This document shows, one piece after another, positions 44,798-53,686 of a DNA stretch of 64,000 nt. The number at the start of each line of letters is the position of its first letter. Position 1 is the stretch's first letter. The position numbers and the translations under genes are program-made. This DNA comes from CALBTQ01 sp036725605 (GTDB lineage Bacteria; Lernaellota; Lernaellaia; Lernaellales; Lernaellaceae): contig DAIMDW010000002.1 of assembly GCA_036725605.1 (NCBI GenBank), positions 1-64,000 of the forward strand. Reading direction: 5' to 3'. The notes under the pieces are model-generated. The model was not told where the DNA came from. It made no database searches and worked only from the letters and a program-made list of their open reading frames with translations.

Positions 44798-46687
44798 ATG
44801 AGCGAAAGCGCAATTGCCAAGAAAGACAACTTTATTGTCGCCTACTTCAAGGACTTCGGGGTGCTCAAGGAGACCCGCTCGGAGTACTGGGGCGTCCAGA
44901 TCATCAACTTTCTGGATTGCACCCTCTACTTCGCGCTGATCTCCATCGCCGCGGTGTTTTTGTCCGACGACCTGGGCCTGAGCGATGCGCAGGCCGGTTA
45001 CTCGATCACGATTTTCACCACGGCGACCACGCTGTGCCTGTTCTTCTCGGGCATGGTGACCGACTGGCTGGGCATTAAAAAATCGATTTACATTGCGATG
45101 TTCTCGATGCTCGCGTTGCGGCTGGGCCTGGCGCTGGTCGGCCTGATGCCCTGGCTGCCCTCGCGCGGCCTGATCGCCACGGTGTTGTTGTTCCTGATGG
45201 CGCCGTTCATGGCGATGATCCAGACCGTGTTCCAGGCGGCCAACCGCCGCTTCACAACCGGCAAATCGCGCAGCGCGGGTTTTAACCTGTGGTACCTGTT
45301 CATGAACGTGGGCGCGATGGCCGGCGGTCTGTTGATCGACTTCATCCGCAAGATTCTGCACATTCACAACTCGTACATTTTCGTGTCCGGCGTGGTCATC
45401 GCCGCGCTGTGCATCATCGTGGCGCTGTTCATGGTGCGTCGCGAAGAGCAGTTGCTGAGCGCGGACGAGGCGAAAAAGAAAGCCGAAGACGACGCGCTTA
45501 ACGGCAAGCCCAAAACCGAGGAAATCAAGCGCAAGACGCCCTTCCAGATCGCGGCGGAAGTGTTGCGCGAATCGGCGTTCTGGAAACTGCTGGTGCTCAT
45601 CGCCCTGCTTTTGGGCGTGCGCGCGGTGTTTACCTACATGTATCTGCTGGCGCCCAAGTATTGGATCCGCACCATCGGCCCGGACGTGGCGATGGGCACG
45701 TTGCAGGCGGTCAATCCGTTCCTGATCGTCATCGGGTTGATTCTGTTCATCCCGTTGGCCAACAAGTTCAACATCTTCAAGATGCTGGTCTACGGCTCGA
45801 TGGTTTCGGCCGTTTCGCTGTTCCCGCTGGCGCTGTCCTGGCAGTTGTTCTCGCCCAACATCGCGACGGCGCATTACTTCATGGCGATCGCCTTCCTGGT
45901 GCTGCTCACCGTGGGTGAAATCATCTGGTCGCCGAAGCTCTCGGAGTATACGGCGGCCATCGCCCCGCCGGGACAAGAAGGCACATATCTGGGATTGACG
46001 ATGGTGCCGTGGTTCCTGGCCAAGACGGTGGTCAGCCTGTTGTCGGGCCACATGCTGGAGCGCTGGTGCCCCGAGACGGTCAAGTACACGGTTGCCGAGC
46101 TGGCCGCCAAGGCGCAGGCCGCCGGCGTGAGTGTCAATGAGCTGACCAACCAGCTGGACATCCCGGAAGTCGGCGCACAGGCGAAAGCCCTGAACCTCGA
46201 CCTGACCACGCTGGCTCCGGTGGATGAATTGAGCACTCAGGTCAGCAGCCTGGGCTTCAACGCCGAGCAGATTATCAAAAGCACCAACGCCGACAACCTG
46301 GCGGCGCAGTTGAAGGATCTGGGGCTGAACGCGGCCGATTTCGCTGCCACGATCGATCCGGCCGCCTTCGCCCTGAAACTCAAAGTGGTCGGGCACCAGG
46401 TGGCCGAGGCCGTGCTGGCGACCGGCGGAGCCGATCAGATAAAGGAAGTCGCCGTCAATTTGCAGCTCCCGCTCAAGTACGGCTGGCTGGATTACTGGCA
46501 CACGCCGCAGGCAATGTGGTTGGTGCTGGGCCTGTACGCCATCGGCGGCGCGATCATCGCCCGCCTGCTCGGCCCGTGGCTGACCAAGGGCGCGCGCTGG
46601 AAGATCGACCACGAAAACGACACCGGCGGCTTCGGCAACAAAGACGAAGATGTGAAACTGGAACCCTCGCCCATCGAACCCGAATAA
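44798..46687 (+). CDS. POT-like MFS transporter with a repeat-bearing insertion
   Basis: The 629-residue protein has the MFS fold. N-terminal helices carry SGMVTDWLGIKKSIYIAMF (loop 2-3 motif) and AANRRFTTGKSRSAGFNLWY, recalling proton-dependent oligopeptide transporters. A charged central loop lies at about 225-255, followed by C-terminal helices. Between the penultimate helix (SLLSGHMLERW) and the last (MWLVLGLYAIGGAIIARLLG), residues about 424-560 are a soluble insertion. The insertion is made of about five 20-23 residue repeats of the form 'xxELxxQxxxLGLxxxxxxxxxx' (for example VDELSTQVSSLGF and ADNLAAQLKDLGL). The substrate is unknown, perhaps di- or tripeptides. GAGG precedes the ATG. 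Confidence 0.8.
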   Translation: MSESAIAKKDNFIVAYFKDFGVLKETRSEYWGVQIINFLDCTLYFALISIAAVFLSDDLGLSDAQAGYSITIFTTATTLCLFFSGMVTDWLGIKKSIYIAMFSMLALRLGLALVGLMPWLPSRGLIATVLLFLMAPFMAMIQTVFQAANRRFTTGKSRSAGFNLWYLFMNVGAMAGGLLIDFIRKILHIHNSYIFVSGVVIAALCIIVALFMVRREEQLLSADEAKKKAEDDALNGKPKTEEIKRKTPFQIAAEVLRESAFWKLLVLIALLLGVRAVFTYMYLLAPKYWIRTIGPDVAMGTLQAVNPFLIVIGLILFIPLANKFNIFKMLVYGSMVSAVSLFPLALSWQLFSPNIATAHYFMAIAFLVLLTVGEIIWSPKLSEYTAAIAPPGQEGTYLGLTMVPWFLAKTVVSLLSGHMLERWCPETVKYTVAELAAKAQAAGVSVNELTNQLDIPEVGAQAKALNLDLTTLAPVDELSTQVSSLGFNAEQIIKSTNADNLAAQLKDLGLNAADFAATIDPAAFALKLKVVGHQVAEAVLATGGADQIKEVAVNLQLPLKYGWLDYWHTPQAMWLVLGLYAIGGAIIARLLGPWLTKGARWKIDHENDTGGFGNKDEDVKLEPSPIEPE

Positions 46688-46697
46688 GAACGACCAT

Positions 46698-46741
46698 CAT
46701 CGGCCGGTTCGTCGACGCGCGTCGTCGGCAGCCGGCCGATG
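46698..46741. terminator. Inverted repeat between convergent genes, possible terminator
   Basis: CATCGGCCGG (46698-46707) and CCGGCCGATG (46732-46741) pair perfectly, with an inner GACGCGCGTC palindrome in the loop. It lies between the stop of the MFS gene and the stop of the convergent secretin-like gene, so it may end both transcripts, although a clear T-tract is missing. Confidence 0.5.
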
Positions 46742-46758
46742 GTTTATCCGCGCACCGC

Positions 46759-47610
46759 TCAGTCTTCCACCATCACCTGCAGCCACAGGCAACGCCGGGC
46801 CGTATCCTGCGGCGTGGCGTCGACGGCAAAGCCTTGAAAAATTTCCCAGGACGCCGACGAGCCTTGCGTGGAGGATGCCGCGAGCAGGATCGAGCCGCCG
46901 ATCGGCACGCGGACGGTCGTGCGCGCTTCGGCGACGGTCCGCGTTTCGCGCTGCGTGCCGGCGAAGAACGTGGCTTGCGGTTCGATGTCCAGTTGCACCG
47001 CGTCGCCGACGATGCGCGGGGTCACGTGCAATTGGGTGAGCACTTCACGCTCGCGTCCGCGCAAACCCGGGCCGGTGAACTGCGACCAGAAAACACTGTC
47101 CTGGTCGAACTCGCGTTTTCGTCCGGAAAGCAGAGTCGCGGAGGATCCCTCCAAAACACGGATGGTTTGGTCGCTTGCCGCATTCGAACGGTAGACGCGC
47201 ACGGATTTGCCGGCGCGCACCTCCCACCGTTCGCCGTCGAGGGTTTGATCGTCGCGCACCGTGCCCAGACGCCAGCCGCCGCCCACGACGGACCAGCGGA
47301 TATCCAAACCCAGATTGGTCAGGGCGCTGACGTCGGTCTGACGCACGGTGACCACGACCGTCCGCGGCTTTTTATCCAATTGCTCCAAGACGCTGCGCGC
47401 GCGGGCGACGGCCTCGGCGTCGCCGGAAATGACCAGCGCGCCGGTGCGTTCGTCCAGCGCCACGTTGCCCTGCGCGCCCATCGCCGCCCGCACCGCCGGC
47501 AACAGCTCGCTGCCCAGGCGGAATTTCGGTTTGTATACGACCACTTCCGCGGCCGCAAGCACCGCCAGAAGCACGACGATGAACAGAATATTTATTCGCG
47601 GTTTGCGCAT
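46759..47610 (-). CDS. Single-span membrane protein with secretin-like domains
   Basis: The 283-residue protein has an N-terminal membrane anchor (NILFIVVLLAVLAAAEVVVY). A segment resembling the secretin N1 ring domain follows (ALDERTGALVISGDAEAVARARSVLEQLDKKP). Then comes a part resembling the start of the secretin beta domain (SSATLLSGRK, LTQLHVTPRIVGDAVQLDI, VPIGGSILLAAS). It is far shorter than true secretins and lacks signs of the membrane-spanning pore. It may be a stand-alone periplasmic ring or assembly protein. GGGGG lies 7 bases before the ATG. No type II/III or pilus genes are adjacent. Confidence 0.6.
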   Translation of the reverse strand: MRKPRINILFIVVLLAVLAAAEVVVYKPKFRLGSELLPAVRAAMGAQGNVALDERTGALVISGDAEAVARARSVLEQLDKKPRTVVVTVRQTDVSALTNLGLDIRWSVVGGGWRLGTVRDDQTLDGERWEVRAGKSVRVYRSNAASDQTIRVLEGSSATLLSGRKREFDQDSVFWSQFTGPGLRGREREVLTQLHVTPRIVGDAVQLDIEPQATFFAGTQRETRTVAEARTTVRVPIGGSILLAASSTQGSSASWEIFQGFAVDATPQDTARRCLWLQVMVED

Positions 47611-47711
47611 GATTAAACCCCCGCCTTGATTAATCATCGATATCAGACCATAAAGGATTCGCCAATAGCCTTCTCTTGACAAAAAACCGGCAGGTACCCA
47701 GAATCGTGCGC

Positions 47712-49520
47712 ATGAAAAACGGGAACGACTATACGAGCTGGCTGCAAAAACTGGAAGCACCGGATATCAAAGGAAACTTTGATCAGGTTCATCCGGCGAA
47801 GCTGTTGTTCGGCTTTTTCCAGGCTCGTAAAACCGGCGTTCTGTTCGTCAACGACGGCGTAGTGAAATTTTATCTGTACCTCTCGCAAGGGTGCCTGGTG
47901 CCGTACAAAGCGGGCATTTACGAGGAACGCGAGTACCACCGGTATTTGCGCAGCCGGGGCATCATCACCGACGAGGAATTTTACGCCTACACCAAACAGG
48001 CGCGCGAACAAAACAGCAATTTCGTCGAATTCCTGCTGCAGCAGAAAATCACGGTTCGTTCCGATACGGAGAAATTTGCCGACGAGTTTTACAGCAAAAA
48101 CGTCAAGGGGCTGTTTTCCTGGCGGCACGGCGGCTACAGCTTTTACTCGACGATCCTGCCGCATCTGAACGAGAGGGTCGATCAACTGCAGATGCTGCGC
48201 ACGATCGTGGACGGCGTCCGCGAAAAATATCATCCGGGGATGATCGAGTCGCGCCTGGAAAAGCGGCTGCGCACGCCGCTGAAACTGTATCCGAAATCGC
48301 CGCTGCCGCTGAGCGACTTGCTGGTCACCGATCAGGAACAACAGGTGCACGAATGGATCCGCGACGGCGCGACGTTGTCGCATATTATCGGCGAATCCGA
48401 GTTGGGCGCGACCGACGCGCGGGCCTTGATTTTCGCGCTGCTGACGATCAACGCGTGCAAATTCGCGACGAAGGCCAAAAAGAGAGAGAAGACCGCCGAC
48501 AAGGGCGAGCAGATTTCGACCATTCCGACCGACCGTCTGTCGCGCCTGTTCAACATGGCCGAAAAAAGCGTGGATCGCATTCACAACGAATACAAGGATC
48601 AGCCGATCGAGCCGGCGTACCATGATCGCGCGGCGGCGAGCGAAGACATTCCCATCGAAATGGACAACATGGAAAATGAGCTGCGCCGGCGGCTGCAGGA
48701 TCATATCCAGCAGTTGAAGGAACAACGCCCGGCGGTTCAGGCGCCCGAAGCAACCAAATCGGTGAAAACCGTGATGCGCGTCGAGGAGCCCGAAGAGCCG
48801 ATCGCCGTGCCCGACGCCAGCGCCGAGGAGATGGGCGAGCTGGACATGGGCGATCCGTTCACCGAAGGCCACGAGGACCAGGGCGAAACGTTCATCAGTG
48901 ACGACGATGAACTGCAATCGATGGTCGATCAGGAAACGAGCGAACCGCTCGTCGACGATTTCGATGCGCCCGGCGGTTTCGAGGAAGAGCTTGCCGGTCC
49001 GGACGAGGTCGACTTCGTGATGGACGACGACTCGGATTTGAAGTTGGGCGAAATCGAGGATGAAGGCGACATGTTGATCGGCCGTTCCGACGACGGGATC
49101 AACGAGGGATTCATCGACGACGGCGCGCCGATTGAATTTTCCGAGGATGATCCTCCGGAGCATATGTTCCAGCTGGCCGTTTCGTTGATCGATCAGGAAT
49201 ATTACGACAAGGCGCACGAGGTGATCCGCACGGCGCTGAATCGCGGCCTGGATAATCCGCTGGCGAAAATCTACCTGGGTCTGGCGTACTACCATGACCG
49301 CGTCGGCGAGAGCGACCGTTTCCAGAAAGCCTCGCAATACATTCAGGAAGGCATCGCCGCCGTGGGCAAGGACCCGATCGGCTACCTGACCCTGGGCAAG
49401 CTGTACCTGGCGGAAGGCGATAAGGCGATGGCCGAGCTGTATTTCATCAAGGCGCTGGAAATCGATCGCGATTGCATCGAAGCCAAGGAAATGATCCGTA
49501 CTATTTACCAGGAACGGTAA
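47712..49520 (+). CDS. DUF4388 domain protein with acidic linker and TPR C-terminus
   Basis: The product has 602 residues from the ATG at 47712. The N-terminal DUF4388 domain is visible as IKGNFDQVHPAKLLFGFFQARKTG, then GVLFVNDGVVKFYLYLSQG and LVPYKAGIYEE in sequence. A central helical part follows, then a strongly acidic, low-complexity region (about 375-480). Three TPR-like helical pairs close the protein (ALNRGLDNPLAKIYLGLAYY, GYLTLGKLYLAEGDKAMAEL). DUF4388 (PatA N-terminal-like) proteins are common in deltaproteobacteria and often act in signalling or motility, but this one is uncharacterised. A TTG at 47676 is in frame but is better read as part of a TTGACA box. The methyltransferase gene starts directly after its stop. 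Confidence 0.75.
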   Translation: MKNGNDYTSWLQKLEAPDIKGNFDQVHPAKLLFGFFQARKTGVLFVNDGVVKFYLYLSQGCLVPYKAGIYEEREYHRYLRSRGIITDEEFYAYTKQAREQNSNFVEFLLQQKITVRSDTEKFADEFYSKNVKGLFSWRHGGYSFYSTILPHLNERVDQLQMLRTIVDGVREKYHPGMIESRLEKRLRTPLKLYPKSPLPLSDLLVTDQEQQVHEWIRDGATLSHIIGESELGATDARALIFALLTINACKFATKAKKREKTADKGEQISTIPTDRLSRLFNMAEKSVDRIHNEYKDQPIEPAYHDRAAASEDIPIEMDNMENELRRRLQDHIQQLKEQRPAVQAPEATKSVKTVMRVEEPEEPIAVPDASAEEMGELDMGDPFTEGHEDQGETFISDDDELQSMVDQETSEPLVDDFDAPGGFEEELAGPDEVDFVMDDDSDLKLGEIEDEGDMLIGRSDDGINEGFIDDGAPIEFSEDDPPEHMFQLAVSLIDQEYYDKAHEVIRTALNRGLDNPLAKIYLGLAYYHDRVGESDRFQKASQYIQEGIAAVGKDPIGYLTLGKLYLAEGDKAMAELYFIKALEIDRDCIEAKEMIRTIYQER

Positions 49521-51053
49521 ATGCCATCCCCCGAACAGGAACGACGACTCCGGCAGATGCGCGGCGAGGTGAATTTCCGCCGTTTTCATGCGCTGGGGCC
49601 CGATCCGCACACGCTGGATTACCTGCAAATGTGCTACGAGCAGCGCCGGGGATTGTTCCGCGATCTGGCGTTGCGCGGCGCGACGCTGTCGCCCTTCCTG
49701 GAAATCGGCGCGGAAACCGGCGCCAACAGCCTGCTGCTGACCAACGATCTGCAAGCCGACGGCATCGCCTTGGACATCAGCCGCGACGCGCTGGCCGCCA
49801 CGCCCGCTTATGCCGAACGGATGAAGCTCGCGCGATTGCCCATGCGCGTGTGCGCCGACGCGCATCACCTGCCGCTGCGCAACAACAGTCTGCCGCTGGT
49901 CATCGTCTGGGGCACGCTGCATCACTTCGTCGATCCCGCGCCGGTGCTCGCGGAAATCCGCCGCGTGCTGGCGCCCGGCGGCTTGCTGGTGATCGGCGAC
50001 GAGCCGGTGCGGCGTTGGTTGTCGCTGCACCTGGCGCGCACGCGCACGCTGCATTCGCTGCCGCCGTGGCAACGCGCGCTGCTGCGTGGGCACGTGCTGC
50101 CGTGGCTGGTGGACGTCGACGGCGCGGAAGCGGTGGCGGCGGGCGCGACGGAAATGCAATTCACCCGCGGACAATACAAGCGCCTGCTGACGGATCATTT
50201 CGAGGAGGTGCTGCTGACCGATCAGCCGTATATCACCGCCGACATTCGCGCGGCCGGTCCGTTGGGGCGCGCGTTGCTGCGGCCGTTGGGCGCGACGCCG
50301 GCGGCCAAGGCCGAGGTGATGCTGTTCGGCGGCGCGATCGGCGCGCATTGCCGCAAGCTGCCCACGCCGACCGCCGCGTGGCTGGACGAGGGTGTCGCCC
50401 GGCCGCTTTCCACCGCGCCCGCGCAGGGCCGGCGGCATTTCGTCTTGCGCAAGCGGGCGATTCATCGGCGGTTGGAAATCCTGTTCGCCGAGCCGCTCGA
50501 CGCCGCGATGCGGTTTTTCATCGACGATCAACCGCTGACGCCGACCGCGACGGACCGGCCGGATCGTTTACGCGTCACGCTGCCGGAGGCGAGCAAACCG
50601 CACAGCATGGTGCGCCTGACGCTCGACGCGGGGGACGCGCCCGGCGAAGTGAGCGGCTTTGTTTTGTTCGGCGACAACGGCGAGGCGGTCTTGTGGTCGC
50701 CCGCGCTGCCGCCGCCGGAGGTCGCCGGCAAGGCGAGTGGCGCGTTGGCGTGTCCGCATTGCCTGACCGTCAACAACCGCTGCCGCGCCGATCTGTGCGG
50801 CCGGCCTTGCCTGACGCACGCGGCCGGCGCGTTGCGCATCGAGGGCGACAAAGCCGTGGCGCAAGCCGCCGAGATTCCGCCCGCGGCCGCGGCGGCCTGC
50901 CCCGCCGGGGCCATCGACCGTCCGCCGTTGGCGCAACGGTCCGCGACCGGCGATTTCACCTGCCTGGTGTGCGGGACCGATTTCGCGCCGCAAGACGACA
51001 TCTTCACCCTGCTCGACCGCGAGTCGGCGCGCGAGCTTTTTTCCGAAACGTAG
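49521..51053 (+). CDS. SAM-dependent methyltransferase with Cys-rich C-terminal region
   Basis: The 510-residue protein has a class I methyltransferase domain (about 50-190): FLEIGAETGANSLLL (motif I), GIALDISRDAL, LPLVIVWGTLHHFVDPAPVL (motif IV) and EIRRVLAPGGLLVIGDEP. After about residue 260 no family is recognised. A beta-rich part is followed by a segment with cysteines in pairs (ACPHC, RCRADLCGRPC, ACPAGAI, TCLVCG), perhaps a zinc or iron-sulfur site. Substrate is unknown. Its ATG follows the DUF4388 gene stop without a gap, and gpsA starts 9 bases after it, so all three may form one unit. Confidence 0.72.
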   Translation: MPSPEQERRLRQMRGEVNFRRFHALGPDPHTLDYLQMCYEQRRGLFRDLALRGATLSPFLEIGAETGANSLLLTNDLQADGIALDISRDALAATPAYAERMKLARLPMRVCADAHHLPLRNNSLPLVIVWGTLHHFVDPAPVLAEIRRVLAPGGLLVIGDEPVRRWLSLHLARTRTLHSLPPWQRALLRGHVLPWLVDVDGAEAVAAGATEMQFTRGQYKRLLTDHFEEVLLTDQPYITADIRAAGPLGRALLRPLGATPAAKAEVMLFGGAIGAHCRKLPTPTAAWLDEGVARPLSTAPAQGRRHFVLRKRAIHRRLEILFAEPLDAAMRFFIDDQPLTPTATDRPDRLRVTLPEASKPHSMVRLTLDAGDAPGEVSGFVLFGDNGEAVLWSPALPPPEVAGKASGALACPHCLTVNNRCRADLCGRPCLTHAAGALRIEGDKAVAQAAEIPPAAAAACPAGAIDRPPLAQRSATGDFTCLVCGTDFAPQDDIFTLLDRESARELFSET

Positions 51054-51062
51054 GAGACGAAC

Positions 51063-52076
51063 ATGGCGAGCATCGGAGTAATCGGCGCGGGGGCGTGGGG
51101 AACGGCCCTGGCGATTGCGGCGGCGCGTCACGATCTGGCGGTCACCTTGTGGGCGCGCGAGCCGGAGTTGGTGGCGGCGGTTAACGAGCGGCACGTCAAC
51201 GAGCTGTTTCTGCCCAACGTCGCGCTGCCGAAAAACATCGTCGCGACCGACGATCTCGCGCAAGCGGCGGCGCACGATTTCGTGTTGTTCGTGCCGCCGA
51301 CCCAGCATTTGCGCGACGTGTTCACGGCGGCGCTGCCGCACCTGCCGCCGGACGCCACGATCATCACGGCCAGCAAGGGCATCGAGATCGATTCGCTGCT
51401 GTTGCCCAGCCAGATCATCAACGAGGTCGCGCCGGCGATCGCGCCCGAACGCATCGTCGTGCTCACCGGACCCAGCTTCGCCCAGGAGGTCGCCAGGGGC
51501 CTGCCGGTCGATTTGGTCGCCGCCGGCGTCGACGTCAAACGCGCCGAACGCGTGCAACAACTGCTGCACGCGCCGGTGTTTCGCGTGTACACCTCGACCG
51601 ACGCGATCGGCGCGCAGGTGTGCGGCGCGTTGAAGAACGTTATCGCCATCGCCTGCGGCGGTTCGGACGGCATGCGGGCGGGCTTGAACGCGCGCGCCGC
51701 GTTGATCACCCGCGGCCTGGCCGAAATGACGCGCACCGGCGTGGCGCTGGGGGCCGATCCGCTGACCTTCCTCGGGCTGGCCGGCGTGGGCGACCTGGTG
51801 CTGACCTGCACCGGCGAATTGTCGCGCAACCGCACCTTCGGCCTGCAACTGGCCGAGGGCAAAACGCCCGACGAATTGTGCGCCGAGCGGCGCTGCGTGG
51901 TCGAAGGTTTCTACACGGTCAAGGCGGCGGTGGCGCTGGCCGACCGCGAAAGCATCGACATGCCGATCGCCCGCGCCGTGTACGCGGTCTGTTACGAGGG
52001 CCGGCCGGTGCTGGAGATCGCCAAGCGGTTGCTGGAGCGCGCGAAAAAGAGCGAATTGACCGGCATCGTCCGCTGA
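51063..52076 (+). CDS. gpsA: Glycerol-3-phosphate dehydrogenase [NAD(P)+]
   Basis: GpsA reduces dihydroxyacetone phosphate to sn-glycerol-3-phosphate for phospholipid synthesis. The 337-residue protein has IGVIGAGAWGTALA (Rossmann GxGxxG), VLTGPSFAQEVARG, the catalytic Lys in GALKNVIAIACG, and GLAGVGDLVLTCTG, all at family spacing. AGGAGACGAAC lies before the ATG. Its product is the substrate of PlsB, also encoded in this window but far away. Confidence 0.96.
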   Translation: MASIGVIGAGAWGTALAIAAARHDLAVTLWAREPELVAAVNERHVNELFLPNVALPKNIVATDDLAQAAAHDFVLFVPPTQHLRDVFTAALPHLPPDATIITASKGIEIDSLLLPSQIINEVAPAIAPERIVVLTGPSFAQEVARGLPVDLVAAGVDVKRAERVQQLLHAPVFRVYTSTDAIGAQVCGALKNVIAIACGGSDGMRAGLNARAALITRGLAEMTRTGVALGADPLTFLGLAGVGDLVLTCTGELSRNRTFGLQLAEGKTPDELCAERRCVVEGFYTVKAAVALADRESIDMPIARAVYAVCYEGRPVLEIAKRLLERAKKSELTGIVR

Positions 52077-52159
52077 GCGCTTGACAGGACCTCACCGCAA
52101 CACGTAGCTTGTTTTTTCATCCACACAGGCAACGCGACACAGCACAAGGGGGAAGCCAT

Positions 52160-53686
52160 ATGTCCACCGCGAGAGGACGTTGGGGCTCGAAGCTGGGCTT
52201 TATTCTCGCCGCCAGCGGCAGCGCGATCGGCCTGGGCAATATCGTCTTTTTCGGCGCGAACGCCTATCGCTACGGCGCGGGCGCGTTCTATCTACCCTAC
52301 TTCGCGGCTTTGTTTCTGGTCGGCATTCCGCTGATGATCGTCGAGCTGGGCCTGGGCCGGATGACCGGCAAGGCGATCCCGCTGGCGCTGCGGGAGATCG
52401 GCGGACGCAAGGGCGAGTACTTCGGCTGGTTCTGCATTCTGAACGCCTCGATCATCACGATGTACTACATCACCATCCTCGCTTGGGTGGTGGGCATGCT
52501 GCTGCGCAGCCTGGGCCCGCTGTGGACGCCCACGGCGGTGCCGGCGTTCAAACTGGCGGCGGGCACGCTGTCGAATTCGATGAGCCACTTCTTCGACATG
52601 ATCACCCGCTACGACACGATCGGTTTCGTCATCCTGGTGTGGATGATGAACATCTTCTCGGTGCTGTGGGGCACCAAGTCGATCGAAAAGCTGGTCAAGG
52701 TGTTCGTGCCGTCGATGTGGCTGTTCATGATCATTCTCATTTTCCGCGGGCTGACGCTGCCCAACGGCCTGGAGGGCGTGTACCTGCTGTTCACGCCCAA
52801 CTGGGAAGTGATGAAGAGTCCGGAGGTCTGGTTCGGCGCCTTCGGCCAGATGTTCTTCACGCTGTCGCTGGGCTTCGGCATCATGGCGACGTACGCCAGC
52901 TACCTGCCGAAGAAAAACGACGACGTGCAAAGCGCGCTGACCATTTCGCTGATGAACTGCGGCTTCGAATACATCGCGGGCGTGGCGATCTTCTCACTGC
53001 TGTTCGCCTTCGCCATCGTGCCCAAGGCGAGCACGCTGGGGATGATGTTCTTCGTGCTGCCCGAGGGCATCGCGCAGTTTCCGTTCTGGGTCAGCGCGTT
53101 CGGCGTGCTGTTTTTCCTGCTGCTGCTCACCGCCGGCCTGACCAGCGCGGTCAGCCTGGTGGAAACGCTGGTCAGCTCGATCATCGACGCCTTCGGCATC
53201 GCGCGGCGCAAGGTCGTGCTTGCCGTCGCCGCCGTGGGGATGGTCGGTTCGATCGCCTTCGCGCTGCCGCAGGTGATCGACTCCAACTTGGACACCAACG
53301 GCACGCTCGGCCTGTCGCTGCTGGATCTGTTCGACCACTGGTCGTTCAACTACGGCCTGCTGATGGGCGGGCTTGTCGAATGCATCTTTTTGGGCTGGCT
53401 TTTTCCGACCGACCGGTTGCTGGCGCACATCAACGAGCATAGCTCGCTGCACCTGGGCGCCTGGTTCAAATGGATGATCCGCGTGGTGATGCCCGGGCTG
53501 ATTCTCGTGTTGCTGGGCTCGGGCGTGTACGAGGAAATCACCGGCGGGCTGTACGGTCACAACCACGTGCTGGGCCACTACGGCGGCTTGCACATCTTCG
53601 TGGTGATCGCCTGGCTGACCTTCGGTTTCGGCATGGCGGCCGTTTTTACCTACATGAGCAACCGCCGCCTGAAAGGGGGTGCGTGA
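52160..53686 (+). CDS. Sodium:neurotransmitter symporter (SNF) family transporter
   Basis: The 508-residue protein has about twelve helices and the SNF/LeuT signature at TM1, LGFILAASGSAIGLGNIV, then the conserved NAYRYGAGAFYLPYF and GRMTGKAIPLALREIG. These are Na+-coupled amino-acid transporters. The sodium and substrate site residues in unwound TM1 are present; substrate specificity cannot be told. AAGGGGGAAG precedes the ATG at 52160. The downstream small anchored protein gene overlaps its stop (TGATG), so it may be an accessory subunit. Confidence 0.92.
   Translation: MSTARGRWGSKLGFILAASGSAIGLGNIVFFGANAYRYGAGAFYLPYFAALFLVGIPLMIVELGLGRMTGKAIPLALREIGGRKGEYFGWFCILNASIITMYYITILAWVVGMLLRSLGPLWTPTAVPAFKLAAGTLSNSMSHFFDMITRYDTIGFVILVWMMNIFSVLWGTKSIEKLVKVFVPSMWLFMIILIFRGLTLPNGLEGVYLLFTPNWEVMKSPEVWFGAFGQMFFTLSLGFGIMATYASYLPKKNDDVQSALTISLMNCGFEYIAGVAIFSLLFAFAIVPKASTLGMMFFVLPEGIAQFPFWVSAFGVLFFLLLLTAGLTSAVSLVETLVSSIIDAFGIARRKVVLAVAAVGMVGSIAFALPQVIDSNLDTNGTLGLSLLDLFDHWSFNYGLLMGGLVECIFLGWLFPTDRLLAHINEHSSLHLGAWFKWMIRVVMPGLILVLLGSGVYEEITGGLYGHNHVLGHYGGLHIFVVIAWLTFGFGMAAVFTYMSNRRLKGGA

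Noticed and set aside
44765..46612. Minus-strand open frame of 615 codons opposite the MFS gene
   Set aside because: Shadow of the transporter frame with low-complexity His/Gln/Arg-rich content.
47676..47711. TTG start for the DUF4388 gene
   Set aside because: The TTG is part of a TTGACA box that fits a -35 element better, and an ATG follows at 47712.
47643..50531. Minus-strand open frame of 962 codons
   Set aside because: Antisense to the DUF4388 and methyltransferase genes, no recognisable domain; a GC-bias shadow.
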